Shown here: piece after piece, positions 8,518 through 15,975 of the stretch | How the letters are laid out: the number at the start of each line of letters is the position of its first letter | How positions within the stretch are numbered: position 1 is the first letter of the stretch | NCBI GenBank assembly: GCA_016182965.1 | Contig: JACPFM010000195.1 | Location: forward strand, 1 to 64,000 | Origin: Deltaproteobacteria bacterium | GTDB lineage: Bacteria > Myxococcota_A > Polyangia > Polyangiales > JADJMO01 | Reading direction: 5' to 3' | DNA length: 64,000 nt | Notes under the pieces: model-generated | Databases searched by the model: none | Seen by the model: the letters and a program-made list of their open reading frames with translations, nothing else | Told to the model about the DNA's origin: nothing | Position numbers and translations under genes: made by a program

Positions 8518-8888
8518 AGCGCGCCTGGGTCATCCTCGCATGCGCGGCGCTCGGCTGTCCGTCACCGGCGCCGAAGCGCGCCGCGCTGAGCCCGATCACC
8601 GGCGCGCCTCCTGCGCGCAGGCTCGAGGTCGTGAACAGCGAAGAGAAGCACGCGATCACCGTGTCGAGCGGCGTCGCGTTCGCCGTGATGGTGTCGGACA
8701 CTTGCGATGCGACGTCGTCGCCGACGCTCGCGATAGCCGATCCGAGCATCCTCAGAGAGCATCCGCTCGCGCGCGGGCCCTCGAAGCGGGCGTTCGCGCT
8801 CGTCGCGGTGCGCGCGGGAACGACGACCGTGACGATCAAGGCGGAGTGCGCGACGCAGGCGTACGAAGTGACGGTCCTGCCGCAATAG
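8514..8888 (+). CDS. Small lipoprotein, partner of the preceding gene
   Basis: 124 residues from GTG 8514, chosen because GTGA overlaps the preceding stop and yields KRAWVILACAALGC, a compact lipoprotein signal. The remainder is beta-rich (EEKHAITVSSGVAFAVMV, ALVAVRAGTTTVTIKAEC), resembling one Ig-like strand sandwich with two Cys. The upstream lipoprotein has a similar style, so the pair may be duplicates or two subunits of one surface structure. No known family recognised. Confidence 0.65.
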   Translation: MKRAWVILACAALGCPSPAPKRAALSPITGAPPARRLEVVNSEEKHAITVSSGVAFAVMVSDTCDATSSPTLAIADPSILREHPLARGPSKRAFALVAVRAGTTTVTIKAECATQAYEVTVLPQ

Positions 8889-8957
8889 GGAGGGGCCCGG
8901 GTTGCTTGCGGGTCGACCCGGTGGGGGCCGGTCGCGAAGCCGCACCGCGGTGATTGC

Positions 8958-9273
8958 GTGTGCTCGGGCGGGTGCATGGACGCCACGTACTGCAGCCAGT
9001 TCGGCGCTCCGTGGACGATGAAGGGCTCGAGCTGCGTGTGGCCCGCGAACAGCAGCGGTGGGGCTCACCGCCGAGCAGTGCGCGTCGGTCGGTGCGAAGC
9101 ACGGAGGCGACGGCAGCGGCAGCGACATCTACAACCTCGGCGTCACCTGCAGCCTCGTCGGCAGCAGCGCCGACTGCACCACCTCGGGTTGCGGCGCCGG
9201 TCAGTGCTGCGCCGTGTGCAAGACGGTCGACGGGCCGGCCAACGTCTGTCTGCCCAACGGCGCGGTCTGCTGA
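8958..9273 (+). pseudogene. Cys-rich secreted protein, frameshifted and lacking a start
   Basis: One frame reads CVCSGGCMDATYCSQFG, then MKGSSCVWPANSSG. The next frame continues GLTAEQCASVGAK, then VTCSLVGSSADCTTSGC and CKTVDGPANVC to a stop at 9273. The change of frame is at the GGTGGGG run around 9058-9064, where a single extra or missing G would explain it. Upstream of CVCSGG the frame has no signal peptide or plausible start, so the 5' end is also missing. Together this is a relic of a disulfide-rich exported protein. Confidence 0.55.
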
Positions 9274-9363
9274 TTCGTCTGCGTCCCGAGCACGGGTGAA
9301 GCCGTTCGCCCGCCGGCTGCACGGTCCCGCGCAACCGGGACCGGCCGGGAGCCGATACGGGTC

Positions 9364-9768
9364 ATGCTCTCCTTCGAGCTCGACCTCCGGCAGGAGCTCT
9401 CGCGAACCGGCGGCATGACCGGCGAGCAGACCGTGTTCCCCGCGGTCGAGCGCTGGCTCGCCGAAGACAGAGATCACTACCGGGCGTTCGAGATCCTCAA
9501 AGCGCGCAAGAGCACGCGTCGCTACCGCTCGCTGATGGACTTCCTCTTGTGCGAGGTCTGTCCCTCCGAGTGGCCCGCGTGCAACGCCTGCTATCGCGAT
9601 CGCGGCCCGCAGCTCCGCGTCCTTCGCACGACGCGGCAGATCCGTCTCCTCGAGAGCAAGCTCCTGTTGTTCCTGACCGTCGCGTACGAGGCGTACTGCC
9701 AGAAGCGCGCGCTCTCGTGGAAGCAAGCGGTGGAGATGGTCGACGAGGTCTGCAGGTGCGCAGCGTGA
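9364..9768 (+). CDS. Hypothetical protein with Cys-pair motif
   Basis: 134 residues from ATG 9364; an alternative ATG at 9415 gives 117 residues. Largely helical and charged (VERWLAEDRDHYRAFEILKA). A central LLCEVCPSEWPACNACYRD has four Cys in CxxC...CxxC spacing that could bind a metal. No signal peptide, so cytoplasmic. The family was not recognised. It stands alone between a relic and the 3' end of a convergent lipoprotein gene. Confidence 0.6.
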   Translation: MLSFELDLRQELSRTGGMTGEQTVFPAVERWLAEDRDHYRAFEILKARKSTRRYRSLMDFLLCEVCPSEWPACNACYRDRGPQLRVLRTTRQIRLLESKLLLFLTVAYEAYCQKRALSWKQAVEMVDEVCRCAA

Positions 9769-9871
9769 GCTCCTCGTCTCGACTCGGCCCCCTCACGTTC
9801 CGATCGCACGCAATGCCGCCCCCGTCACGGCGCGCTTGTCGCGTACCCAAGGCGCCTGGTCGCGGCGCCGC

Positions 9872-11077
9872 TCACTCGAACGCGATCTCGTCGATCTCGT
9901 AGACCAGCGCCTGCGGCGGCCAGCTCCGGTAACTGCACGGGCGGGAGTCGGCGGCGGATCTCGATGCGAGGAGCAGGTGCGGTCCGGCGCCGGCGAGCGT
10001 CACCGTCTGATCGACGGCGGCGTCGCCGCACTTCGGTGCGAGCGCGACGCTCTTGCCGTTGCGCGAGAGGACCGACGCTGTGCCAGTGCCAGCGCCATCG
10101 CACACGAGCCGATGTCGCACTCGGAGCGTGGTCTTGCCGCCGCCGTCGCCGATCGCGAGGGCCAGCGCCCACGAGCTCGAGCCCTCGCCGACGCGCAGCT
10201 TGCCATCGGCGACCTCGACCGGGCCGAGGCACGAGCCTTCGGGCGGCTCGCTGGTGAACCCGAGATCGGTAATCGTGGTGGTCGGTACGACCGTGCTGAC
10301 CGAGCCGAGGCCGAGCGGCGCGCCGAGCACATCCTGCAGGGGCGCCAGGTCGATGGTCGTCGGCTCGAACAGCGAGAACCGGCCGCTGATGCGCGCGCCG
10401 GGATCGGCGTCGGTCACCGTGATGCCGGCTGCGCCGCTCGGCGTCTTCGCGGTGACCTTCTCGAAGCTCGCCGACGCGAACGGCCGCGTGCCACGGACGG
10501 TGAGCGCGCCGAAAGGCGAAATGAGCGACGGAGGCGGCGTGACGCGCTGCGCGGCCGGCGTGCCGGAGGCGCAGAGGGTCACCGCGCCGGTGATCATCGA
10601 GAGCGCATCGGAGGGCGCGCTGCTGTTGACGAACGCCATGCCGACGAAGCCGCCGGCGGGACCGACGAGATCTCCGGACACGCCGGACCCGCAGTCCGGA
10701 TCCCTCACCGTGAGCCCGCGGATCGAGAGCGTCTCGTCGAGACGCGCGCCGGTGACGACGGTACCGCCCCCGCCGTACTTGCTCCCGGTGGCGACGACCT
10801 CGCCCCCGACCACGCGGCCCTTCGGAAAGTACACATTGATCGTCGCCCCGACCGTTCCGCCGTCAGCGCCGGCGTCGCCCACCGGCCCGCTGCCGGAGAG
10901 ACGAACCGCGAAGGGGCCGTCGCCCGCGATCGGCGCGCACCCGCGGGCCGCCTCGTCGCGGCCGCCGTCGGCCGAGGACGCTCCCGCGTCCGCTCCGGCG
11001 TCGGCGCTCTTGCCGGCGCATCCGCTCGACGCCCACGTGAGGAGGAAGATCAGCGTTGGCGCGCGTACGTTCGGCAT
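9872..11077 (-). CDS. Hypothetical lipoprotein
   Basis: 401 residues from ATG 11077; the longer in-frame start (11122) only adds a charged leader ahead of the signal. Signal APTLIFLLTWASSGC followed by a DAGADAG spacer. The body is beta-rich with recurring phrases (VYFPKGRVVGGEVVATGSKY, ISGRFSLFEPTTI, LLASRSAADSRPCSY) and three separate stretches of small residues, suggesting a beta-sandwich or jelly-roll surface protein. Many Thr/Gly and few catalytic-looking residues. Function unknown. Confidence 0.7.
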   Translation of the reverse strand: MPNVRAPTLIFLLTWASSGCAGKSADAGADAGASSADGGRDEAARGCAPIAGDGPFAVRLSGSGPVGDAGADGGTVGATINVYFPKGRVVGGEVVATGSKYGGGGTVVTGARLDETLSIRGLTVRDPDCGSGVSGDLVGPAGGFVGMAFVNSSAPSDALSMITGAVTLCASGTPAAQRVTPPPSLISPFGALTVRGTRPFASASFEKVTAKTPSGAAGITVTDADPGARISGRFSLFEPTTIDLAPLQDVLGAPLGLGSVSTVVPTTTITDLGFTSEPPEGSCLGPVEVADGKLRVGEGSSSWALALAIGDGGGKTTLRVRHRLVCDGAGTGTASVLSRNGKSVALAPKCGDAAVDQTVTLAGAGPHLLLASRSAADSRPCSYRSWPPQALVYEIDEIAFE

Positions 11078-11210
11078 CGTCGATCCCCGGTGCGACGATC
11101 GTAGCAATCCAGAGGTCGGCACGCACGGTGAGCCCGATGCAGGGCAGGGCCAGCGACAGCTAGTGTCGCGTGCGTTGTCGCTGGCCGTTCGGCCCGCGCG
11201 CGCGCGGGGA

Positions 11211-11335
11211 TCAAGCCGGCTGCTTCGCGAGCGCCTCCGTGAAGAGCGTGTCGTAATCGCCCGCGCGGAAGCGCTCGCTCTTCAGCACGTCGCGGAGGAA
11301 GTCGCGGTTGGTGATGACCGGGCCGATCTTGGGGG
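11211..11335 (-). pseudogene. C-terminal fragment resembling biotin carboxylase
   Basis: About 40 codons on the minus strand read PKIGPVITNRDFLRDVLKS then ERFRAGDYDTLFTEALAKQP to a TGA at 11211. The TNRDFLRxVL...FRAGxYDT pattern resembles the end of the biotin carboxylase domain of acyl-CoA carboxylases. Upstream the similarity stops abruptly and the repeat at 11382 follows, so only a tail remains. The resemblance is from memory of the family and short. Confidence 0.4.
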
Positions 11336-11377
11336 TAAGTCGTCCAAGCGTCCTCGGCGGATTCCAGCGGGCGAGCT

Positions 11378-11550
11378 TACATAGAGCTCATACCACGCAG
11401 TTCTCGATGGACGGAAGACGGGGGTCGCGGCGTCTCTCTGAGCCAGGATGTCGCCGAGACCACCGGTGACCGCCAACGCGGCGGGCTGCGCGCCTCGCGA
11501 GTGCTCGACGAGGAGCCTGCCGCCGATCGGCGCGCGGATCGCAGGGAACG
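11378..11550 (-). pseudogene. Relic of unknown gene family, parts A and B joined (copy 3)
   Basis: On the minus strand an open frame reads GGRLLVEHSRGAQPAAL, AVTGGLGDILAQRDAATP, then VFRPSRTAWYELYV before diverging. Part A (11443-11517) matches 1081-1155 and part B (11382-11442) matches 1960-2020. Here A and B abut, which gives the ancestral gene order. After ELYV the sequence differs from the 1.9-kb copy, which alone keeps the C-terminal helix and stop. The 11078-11689 interval has no intact gene. Confidence 0.5.
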
Positions 11551-11689
11551 AGACTCGCGAAGCCGTTGGGGTATGGATTCCAAGCGATTTCACGGGCGCG
11601 CGTTCGTCGAGCTTACGTAATCTCGCCGCCACCCATGCCGCGCGCAGGCTGCCGGCTGGGCGCCGATTGGAGTCCGAGTCGGCGCGCCG

Positions 11690-12865
11690 TCAGCGCGGGG
11701 TGCGTGAGATCGTGCCGGCGCTCGCGAAGTACAGCCAATCATCGTCCACCGCGACCGACGAGACGCGGTCCCCGGCTCCTTCGGCGACGAAGACCCTGCC
11801 GCCTCCGAAAAGCGGCACACGGCTGATCGTCTTTGCCGTGGCCCAGTAGAGCCAACCATCGCGGGCGACGATCGGATCGAAAGCGGGATCGGTGGAGTCC
11901 AGCTCGTCGTGGATGGTGACGACGCTTCCCGGCGCGTTCGTGCAGGCGCGCTCGATTCCTCCGAAGAAGCGCCACGCCGCCACGCCACCCGACCACACGA
12001 TGGGCGTGCTCGGCGAACGCGGAATCGAGGCAAGACGTGTGACGAGCTTCGTGGCCGGACTGAATCGCACGAGCTCGCCGGAAGCCCCGCCCGGCCCATA
12101 TCGCCATGCGATGATGTCGGCACCGGCGGCGACTGGGCGAGTGACGAGCGGGCCCACTACCTCCGCAGGGCCGCCAGCGGCAGAGACCCGCATGAGCTTC
12201 GGGCTCGACGCGTCAGCCACGGTCCGCTCGCCGAAGTAGACCGCATCGTCCATCACGGCGAACCCGTCGATCCAACGCTCACTGACGAGCGTCACGATGG
12301 GCGCCAGGCCGGCCCGATCACGCCCCTTCAACACGCCGGTGCTGACGGACTCTGGACGTCGGCTGCTCCAGAAGAGCGCGGTTGGTGTCGCGACGACGTA
12401 GCCGGGAAGCGTGTCCGTCGCGAGGGTGGTCACGGCGAGCGTCTTCTTGTCGATGCGCCGTATCGTTCCTTCGAACGTCGGGGGGCCGACGTTCGTGCCG
12501 AAGAGGAGTCCGTCGCCGTCGTCGACGAGCGCTCCCGCCATGAGGCCCAAACCGGTTGCCATCACGGTGACCGCGCACCCTCCGGAGGGACACTTGGACG
12601 GCCCCGGCACGGGCACGGTGCACGGCACGAGTGGCGGTCCGACATCCGTCGCTGGAACGGCGTCGGTAACAACGGCGTCGGTGGCAACGGCGTCGGAGGG
12701 GGGCGAGCCGGAGGGAGCGGCGCCGTTCGTGTCGGTCGCAGCGCCGCTGTCGAAGGCGAGCTGCGAGCCGAGCGCGTCGTCGTCGCCTCCTCGCTCCCCG
12801 AGCACCACGCGCGCTCCGCAGCCGGAGAGCGAGACAACGACGAGGGCCGGGACCAGATACCTCAT
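11690..12865 (-). CDS. Beta-propeller-like lipoprotein
   Basis: 391 residues. Signal LVPALVVVSLSGCG with lipobox Cys, an Asp/Ala/Thr spacer (DAVATDAVVTDAVPATDV), then CTVPVPGPSKCPSGGC. The remainder is a series of about 45-50-residue units with W/Y pairs (DGLLFGTNV, PTALFWSSRRPE, DDAVYFGERT, GWLYWATAKTI, DWLYFASAGTI), as in TolB/NHL-like propellers that read out as a ring of blades. Likely a periplasmic or surface sensor or binding protein; ligand unknown. Its start is 49 bp downstream of the sigma operon's last gene on the same strand. Confidence 0.7.
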   Translation of the reverse strand: MRYLVPALVVVSLSGCGARVVLGERGGDDDALGSQLAFDSGAATDTNGAAPSGSPPSDAVATDAVVTDAVPATDVGPPLVPCTVPVPGPSKCPSGGCAVTVMATGLGLMAGALVDDGDGLLFGTNVGPPTFEGTIRRIDKKTLAVTTLATDTLPGYVVATPTALFWSSRRPESVSTGVLKGRDRAGLAPIVTLVSERWIDGFAVMDDAVYFGERTVADASSPKLMRVSAAGGPAEVVGPLVTRPVAAGADIIAWRYGPGGASGELVRFSPATKLVTRLASIPRSPSTPIVWSGGVAAWRFFGGIERACTNAPGSVVTIHDELDSTDPAFDPIVARDGWLYWATAKTISRVPLFGGGRVFVAEGAGDRVSSVAVDDDWLYFASAGTISRTPR

Positions 12866-12913
12866 GCGACGCGCGCCTCCCTGATGATTCTTGGCCGGAT
12901 CGACGCCGCGCGA

Positions 12914-13642
12914 TCATGGCTCCCCAGGCAGGTGCTTCCGCACCCGTGCCTCGTACGGCGAGTCGGGGTGCCCCTCGAGGAACCGACGCGCCAGCTGCGC
13001 GGCGCCGGCCGGGTCGCCCGAGCGCGCGATGGCTTCGATACGCAGCACTTGCGCCTCGAGCGCGAGCACACCGGTCGGGCACTCGCGCTGGTAACGATCG
13101 AGGGCCGCGATCGCGGATGTGGGGTCGCCCGCTTCGATCGCCTGCCGGGCCGCGTCGATGAGCTGGATCTCGTGCGACAGCGCGGGAGCGGCGCTCGACG
13201 CGGCGGGTGCCGCCTTCGCGGGCGCGGGCGGGGGCGTGGCCTTGGCCGGAGACACCAGCGTCGGGTCCGGCGCGACCACCGTCGCCGACTCGACGGGCAG
13301 CGCCGCCGTCGTCGGCGCAGCGCCGGGCGGCGGGAGCAGGTGGGACGCAGCGACCGCCGCGGGCGGCTGGCTCACCACTGCCGATGGTCGGTCGGCCGGT
13401 CCATCGACGCCGCGCACTACCGCGACCCCGACCCCCGCTGCCGCGGCGACGATTGCGAGGACTTTCCAGGGCGCGAGGGCCGCGCTCGCGCCGGCCGCCG
13501 TCACAAGGGGCGTCGTTCCGGCAGCGATCGCGGCGATTGCGCGTCGGCGGCGCGCAGGCGACGGGCGGTCGTCGTTCGCCGACGCGAGCAGCGTCCTCTC
13601 GAAGCGCGTGCCCTCCTCGAGGAGCCGGTGCGGCTCGGTCAT
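12914..13642 (-). CDS. Single-TM protein downstream of ECF sigma factor (putative anti-sigma)
   Basis: 242 residues. The N-terminal ~50 are basic and cytoplasmic (EEGTRFERTLLASANDD, ARRRRAI). One hydrophobic helix follows (WKVLAIVAAAAGVGVAVV), then a Pro/Ala linker of ~70 residues and a C-terminal helical TPR-like domain (IDAARQAIEAGDPTSAIAAL, then RYQRECP; RRFLEGHPDSPYEARVRKHL). The start ATG overlaps the sigma gene's stop by 4 bp. An inner-membrane protein with a cytoplasmic N-terminus next to a sigma factor is the usual anti-sigma layout, but I see no zinc-finger HxxxCxxC motif, so the anti-sigma role is inferred from position only. Confidence 0.7.
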   Translation of the reverse strand: MTEPHRLLEEGTRFERTLLASANDDRPSPARRRRAIAAIAAGTTPLVTAAGASAALAPWKVLAIVAAAAGVGVAVVRGVDGPADRPSAVVSQPPAAVAASHLLPPPGAAPTTAALPVESATVVAPDPTLVSPAKATPPPAPAKAAPAASSAAPALSHEIQLIDAARQAIEAGDPTSAIAALDRYQRECPTGVLALEAQVLRIEAIARSGDPAGAAQLARRFLEGHPDSPYEARVRKHLPGEP

Positions 13643-14247
13643 CGATCGCCTCCATTCCGTGCGACCCGTCGCTGAGCGGCGGCCCGGAAGAGCTCGCGCG
13701 CACGACGCAGTCGCGAGGCGACGGTCCCCACGGGGAGCGTCAGCAGCTCGGCGATCTCGGGTGTCGTCGCCTGCTCCAGCTCGAAGAGCACGAAAACGGC
13801 GCGGAGGTCGTCGGGCAGCTCCTCGAGCATCGCGTCGAGCACGGCGCGCGCGCGCCCGCGATCGAGGTACTCGTCAGGCAGTGGGGCGTCGTCGAGCGCG
13901 GCCAGGACGGCGTCGTCGTCGGTGACGTGGCGACGACGACGCGCCGCGCGCCGCGCGTCGGACGCGACACGCATCGCGATCGCAAACAGGAGCGACGGCG
14001 CGCCGCCCTCGCGGATCGCCTCGCGCTTGCGCGACGCGACCACCCACACCTGCTGCACGGCGTCGTCGAGCGCGGCGTCCTCCACGCCGAGCCGCCGAAG
14101 CGATCGCCAAACGAAATCGAAATGCGTCTCGACCAACGTGCGGAGATCGACGGTGGGGTCCTCCTCCGTCGCGGCTGCGAGCGGCGGGGTGTCGGTCGTC
14201 GCGCGGACCACATCTTCTACTTGGCCGGCGACGCCACGGACGATCAT
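13639..14247 (-). CDS. RNA polymerase sigma factor, ECF (sigma-70 family)
   Basis: 202 residues. Region 2 is at ~35-105: VETHFDFVWRSLRRLGV, then AALDDAVQQVWVVASRKREA, the conserved core-binding helix with the DDxxQxxWV pattern. Region 4 is at ~135-190: LPDDLRAVFVLFELEQATTP, then EIAELLTLPVGTVASRLRRA, a canonical helix-turn-helix for the -35 element. It binds core RNA polymerase and directs transcription of a specific regulon. The gene overlaps both neighbours by 4 bp (14244-14247 and 13639-13642), so the three are one transcript. The N-terminal 30 residues are unstructured. Confidence 0.9.
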   Translation of the reverse strand: MIVRGVAGQVEDVVRATTDTPPLAAATEEDPTVDLRTLVETHFDFVWRSLRRLGVEDAALDDAVQQVWVVASRKREAIREGGAPSLLFAIAMRVASDARRAARRRRHVTDDDAVLAALDDAPLPDEYLDRGRARAVLDAMLEELPDDLRAVFVLFELEQATTPEIAELLTLPVGTVASRLRRARELFRAAAQRRVARNGGDR

Positions 14248-15269
14248 GGAAAGAACACCGACAGACTGAGACGGGCGGACGGGAGCACGGCGGGCGGCCG
14301 ATAGAGACGGTGGTCGGGCTCGATCACGAACTCGTCACGAACGATTGGTGCGGCCGCGCCGGCCTCGAGGTCAAGCAAGAACGCGCTCCCGAGCCTGAGC
14401 TCGGCGCGCGCAAGCAGGTGCGCAGCCATCCAGGAGCGCGTTTCTGCGCGCGCCGATTCGACGCCCGCGCCGTTGGCGCGAACTGTCCCGAGCTCGAAGC
14501 CAAGACACGGGCGCACCACGACGTCGTCGCCGAACCCGAACGCGCAGCCGTCGAGGCGGGCGGTCGTCCAGCGGAACGACGCGGTGGTCCTGGACCCATC
14601 GCCGGTCGTCATCGGTTCGCTGAGCGCTCCGCTCAGACGCAGCGACCCTACTCGTTCCCTTGCCAGCTCCAGCATGATCGAAGGTCGGAACACCGGATGG
14701 ACGCCGGTCGACATGAGGCCGACGCCTAGGCCGCCGCCCACGCGTAGGCCACTCGTTGCGCCGCCAGCCGAGGTAGGGGCCGGCCCCGAGTCCACGATCG
14801 GGTGCGGCGAAGTGGTTGGCGCGACCGCAGGCGTGACCGAGGAGCTCGGCGGAGAGGGCGCGGTGACGGGCGGCGGTACGGCCGCAGGAGCGCTCGGCGG
14901 CGTGGCCGACGCAGCGGCCGGGGAGGCCGCGGACACGGTCAGGGCCGACGGATCGACGATGAGCACCGTGACCAAGGCGAGCCCGTCGATCACCTCCGTG
15001 CACGTATCTGCGGCGATCGTGCGCGCGGGCTGCCCATGTACGACGATCGTTCCAACGCTGCGGGCGCCCACCGCGCGAATGTCGATCCGAACGCGGCGCG
15101 CGACCGCGAAAGGACCGGCGCGCGCGATCTGAGGCGCGCGAGCGCCGACAGCGCGCCAGTACTCGTCGACGTCGCCGCAGCCGGCGTGCGCGCTCCAATC
15201 CACCTGCAACGCGCTCGCCTGGTCGGCGCCGAGGCACGCGAGCGCGAGGACGACGGTGAGCCAACGCAC
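14244..15269 (-). CDS. Secreted protein in the ECF sigma operon
   Basis: 341 residues from GTG 15269 (GAGG 3-6 bases upstream); longer starts give Arg-rich text. Signal peptide WLTVVLALACLGADQASA. Then a ~130-residue domain (HAGCGDVDEYWRAVGAR, VGTIVVHGQPARTIAADTC), a Pro/Ser/Ala linker of about 45, then a C-terminal ~160 residues alternating short beta strands with terminal hydrophobics (SARLSLSVFFP) that looks like a small outer-membrane barrel. It is first in the operon and overlaps the sigma gene, so it may be the envelope component of a signalling chain. Not a recognised family. Confidence 0.65.
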   Translation of the reverse strand: MRWLTVVLALACLGADQASALQVDWSAHAGCGDVDEYWRAVGARAPQIARAGPFAVARRVRIDIRAVGARSVGTIVVHGQPARTIAADTCTEVIDGLALVTVLIVDPSALTVSAASPAAASATPPSAPAAVPPPVTAPSPPSSSVTPAVAPTTSPHPIVDSGPAPTSAGGATSGLRVGGGLGVGLMSTGVHPVFRPSIMLELARERVGSLRLSGALSEPMTTGDGSRTTASFRWTTARLDGCAFGFGDDVVVRPCLGFELGTVRANGAGVESARAETRSWMAAHLLARAELRLGSAFLLDLEAGAAAPIVRDEFVIEPDHRLYRPPAVLPSARLSLSVFFP

Positions 15270-15975
15270 GTCCTCAGCTTCCCGCGGTGGCGTCGAGCTG
15301 TCAGCTGCAATCGGCGACGTGCGCCCGCGCGCGGCCGCGAAGCAGTCGAAGCGACGCCCGGGTAGCCCGTCGATGGGGCGGTGCGGTTTCGAAGCCGCGG
15401 CGCCGCGGCACACATCGATGCCGGCGGTCCGGACGAGACACCGCCGACGCGGTGACCATCCTGCACGAGGCGGCCGACGGGCTGCGCGATCTTGACCGGC
15501 TCGCCCACGCCGCAATGTGCGACGCATGGTGGCGATAGAAGAAGCTCGTCGAGCGCGACGCCGTCATGCGCGTGGTCGAGAGCGATCAGTACCCGCCCAC
15601 TACGCGGCTCGGGAGCCATCGTCGGCGGCGCGGTTGCGCTCGTCGGCATGGCCTTCGTGCGTCGACCGGCTGCAGCCAGGCCGCGATGGCATCGCGCGCG
15701 GCGCGGAGGCTGACAGTCCCGGAGGCCATCACGCGATGTGCGCGTGTATCTCGTGGACGAAGCGTCGGGCTCCGCGTCGGGAGCGCCGGTGGACTCTCCG
15801 TCGTCGCCGCACGCGGTCAGGAGCAGCGTCGCGACGAGCAGGTTCCCGAGGCGCTTCTTCGAGTGCGAGCGTAGCGGGCGCAGCTCGCAAGCTCGACCGT
15901 ATCTCCCGAAGGGAATCCGCCGCCACCGACACGCCCCGCCTATGCGCTCCGCCACTCCGCAAGGAGAATGCCGAC
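15270..15975. other. Intergenic with relic lipoprotein signal on minus strand
   Basis: About 700 bp with no intact gene. On the minus strand at about 15770-15868 a frame reads KKRLGNLLVATLLLTACGDD then GESTGAPDAEPD, a perfect lipoprotein signal and spacer, but no ATG, GTG or TTG precedes it at a suitable place and the frame loses coherence afterwards. A plus frame around 15440-15536 reads DAVTILHEAADGLRDLDRL, also without a start. Both are probably relics. Confidence 0.45.
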
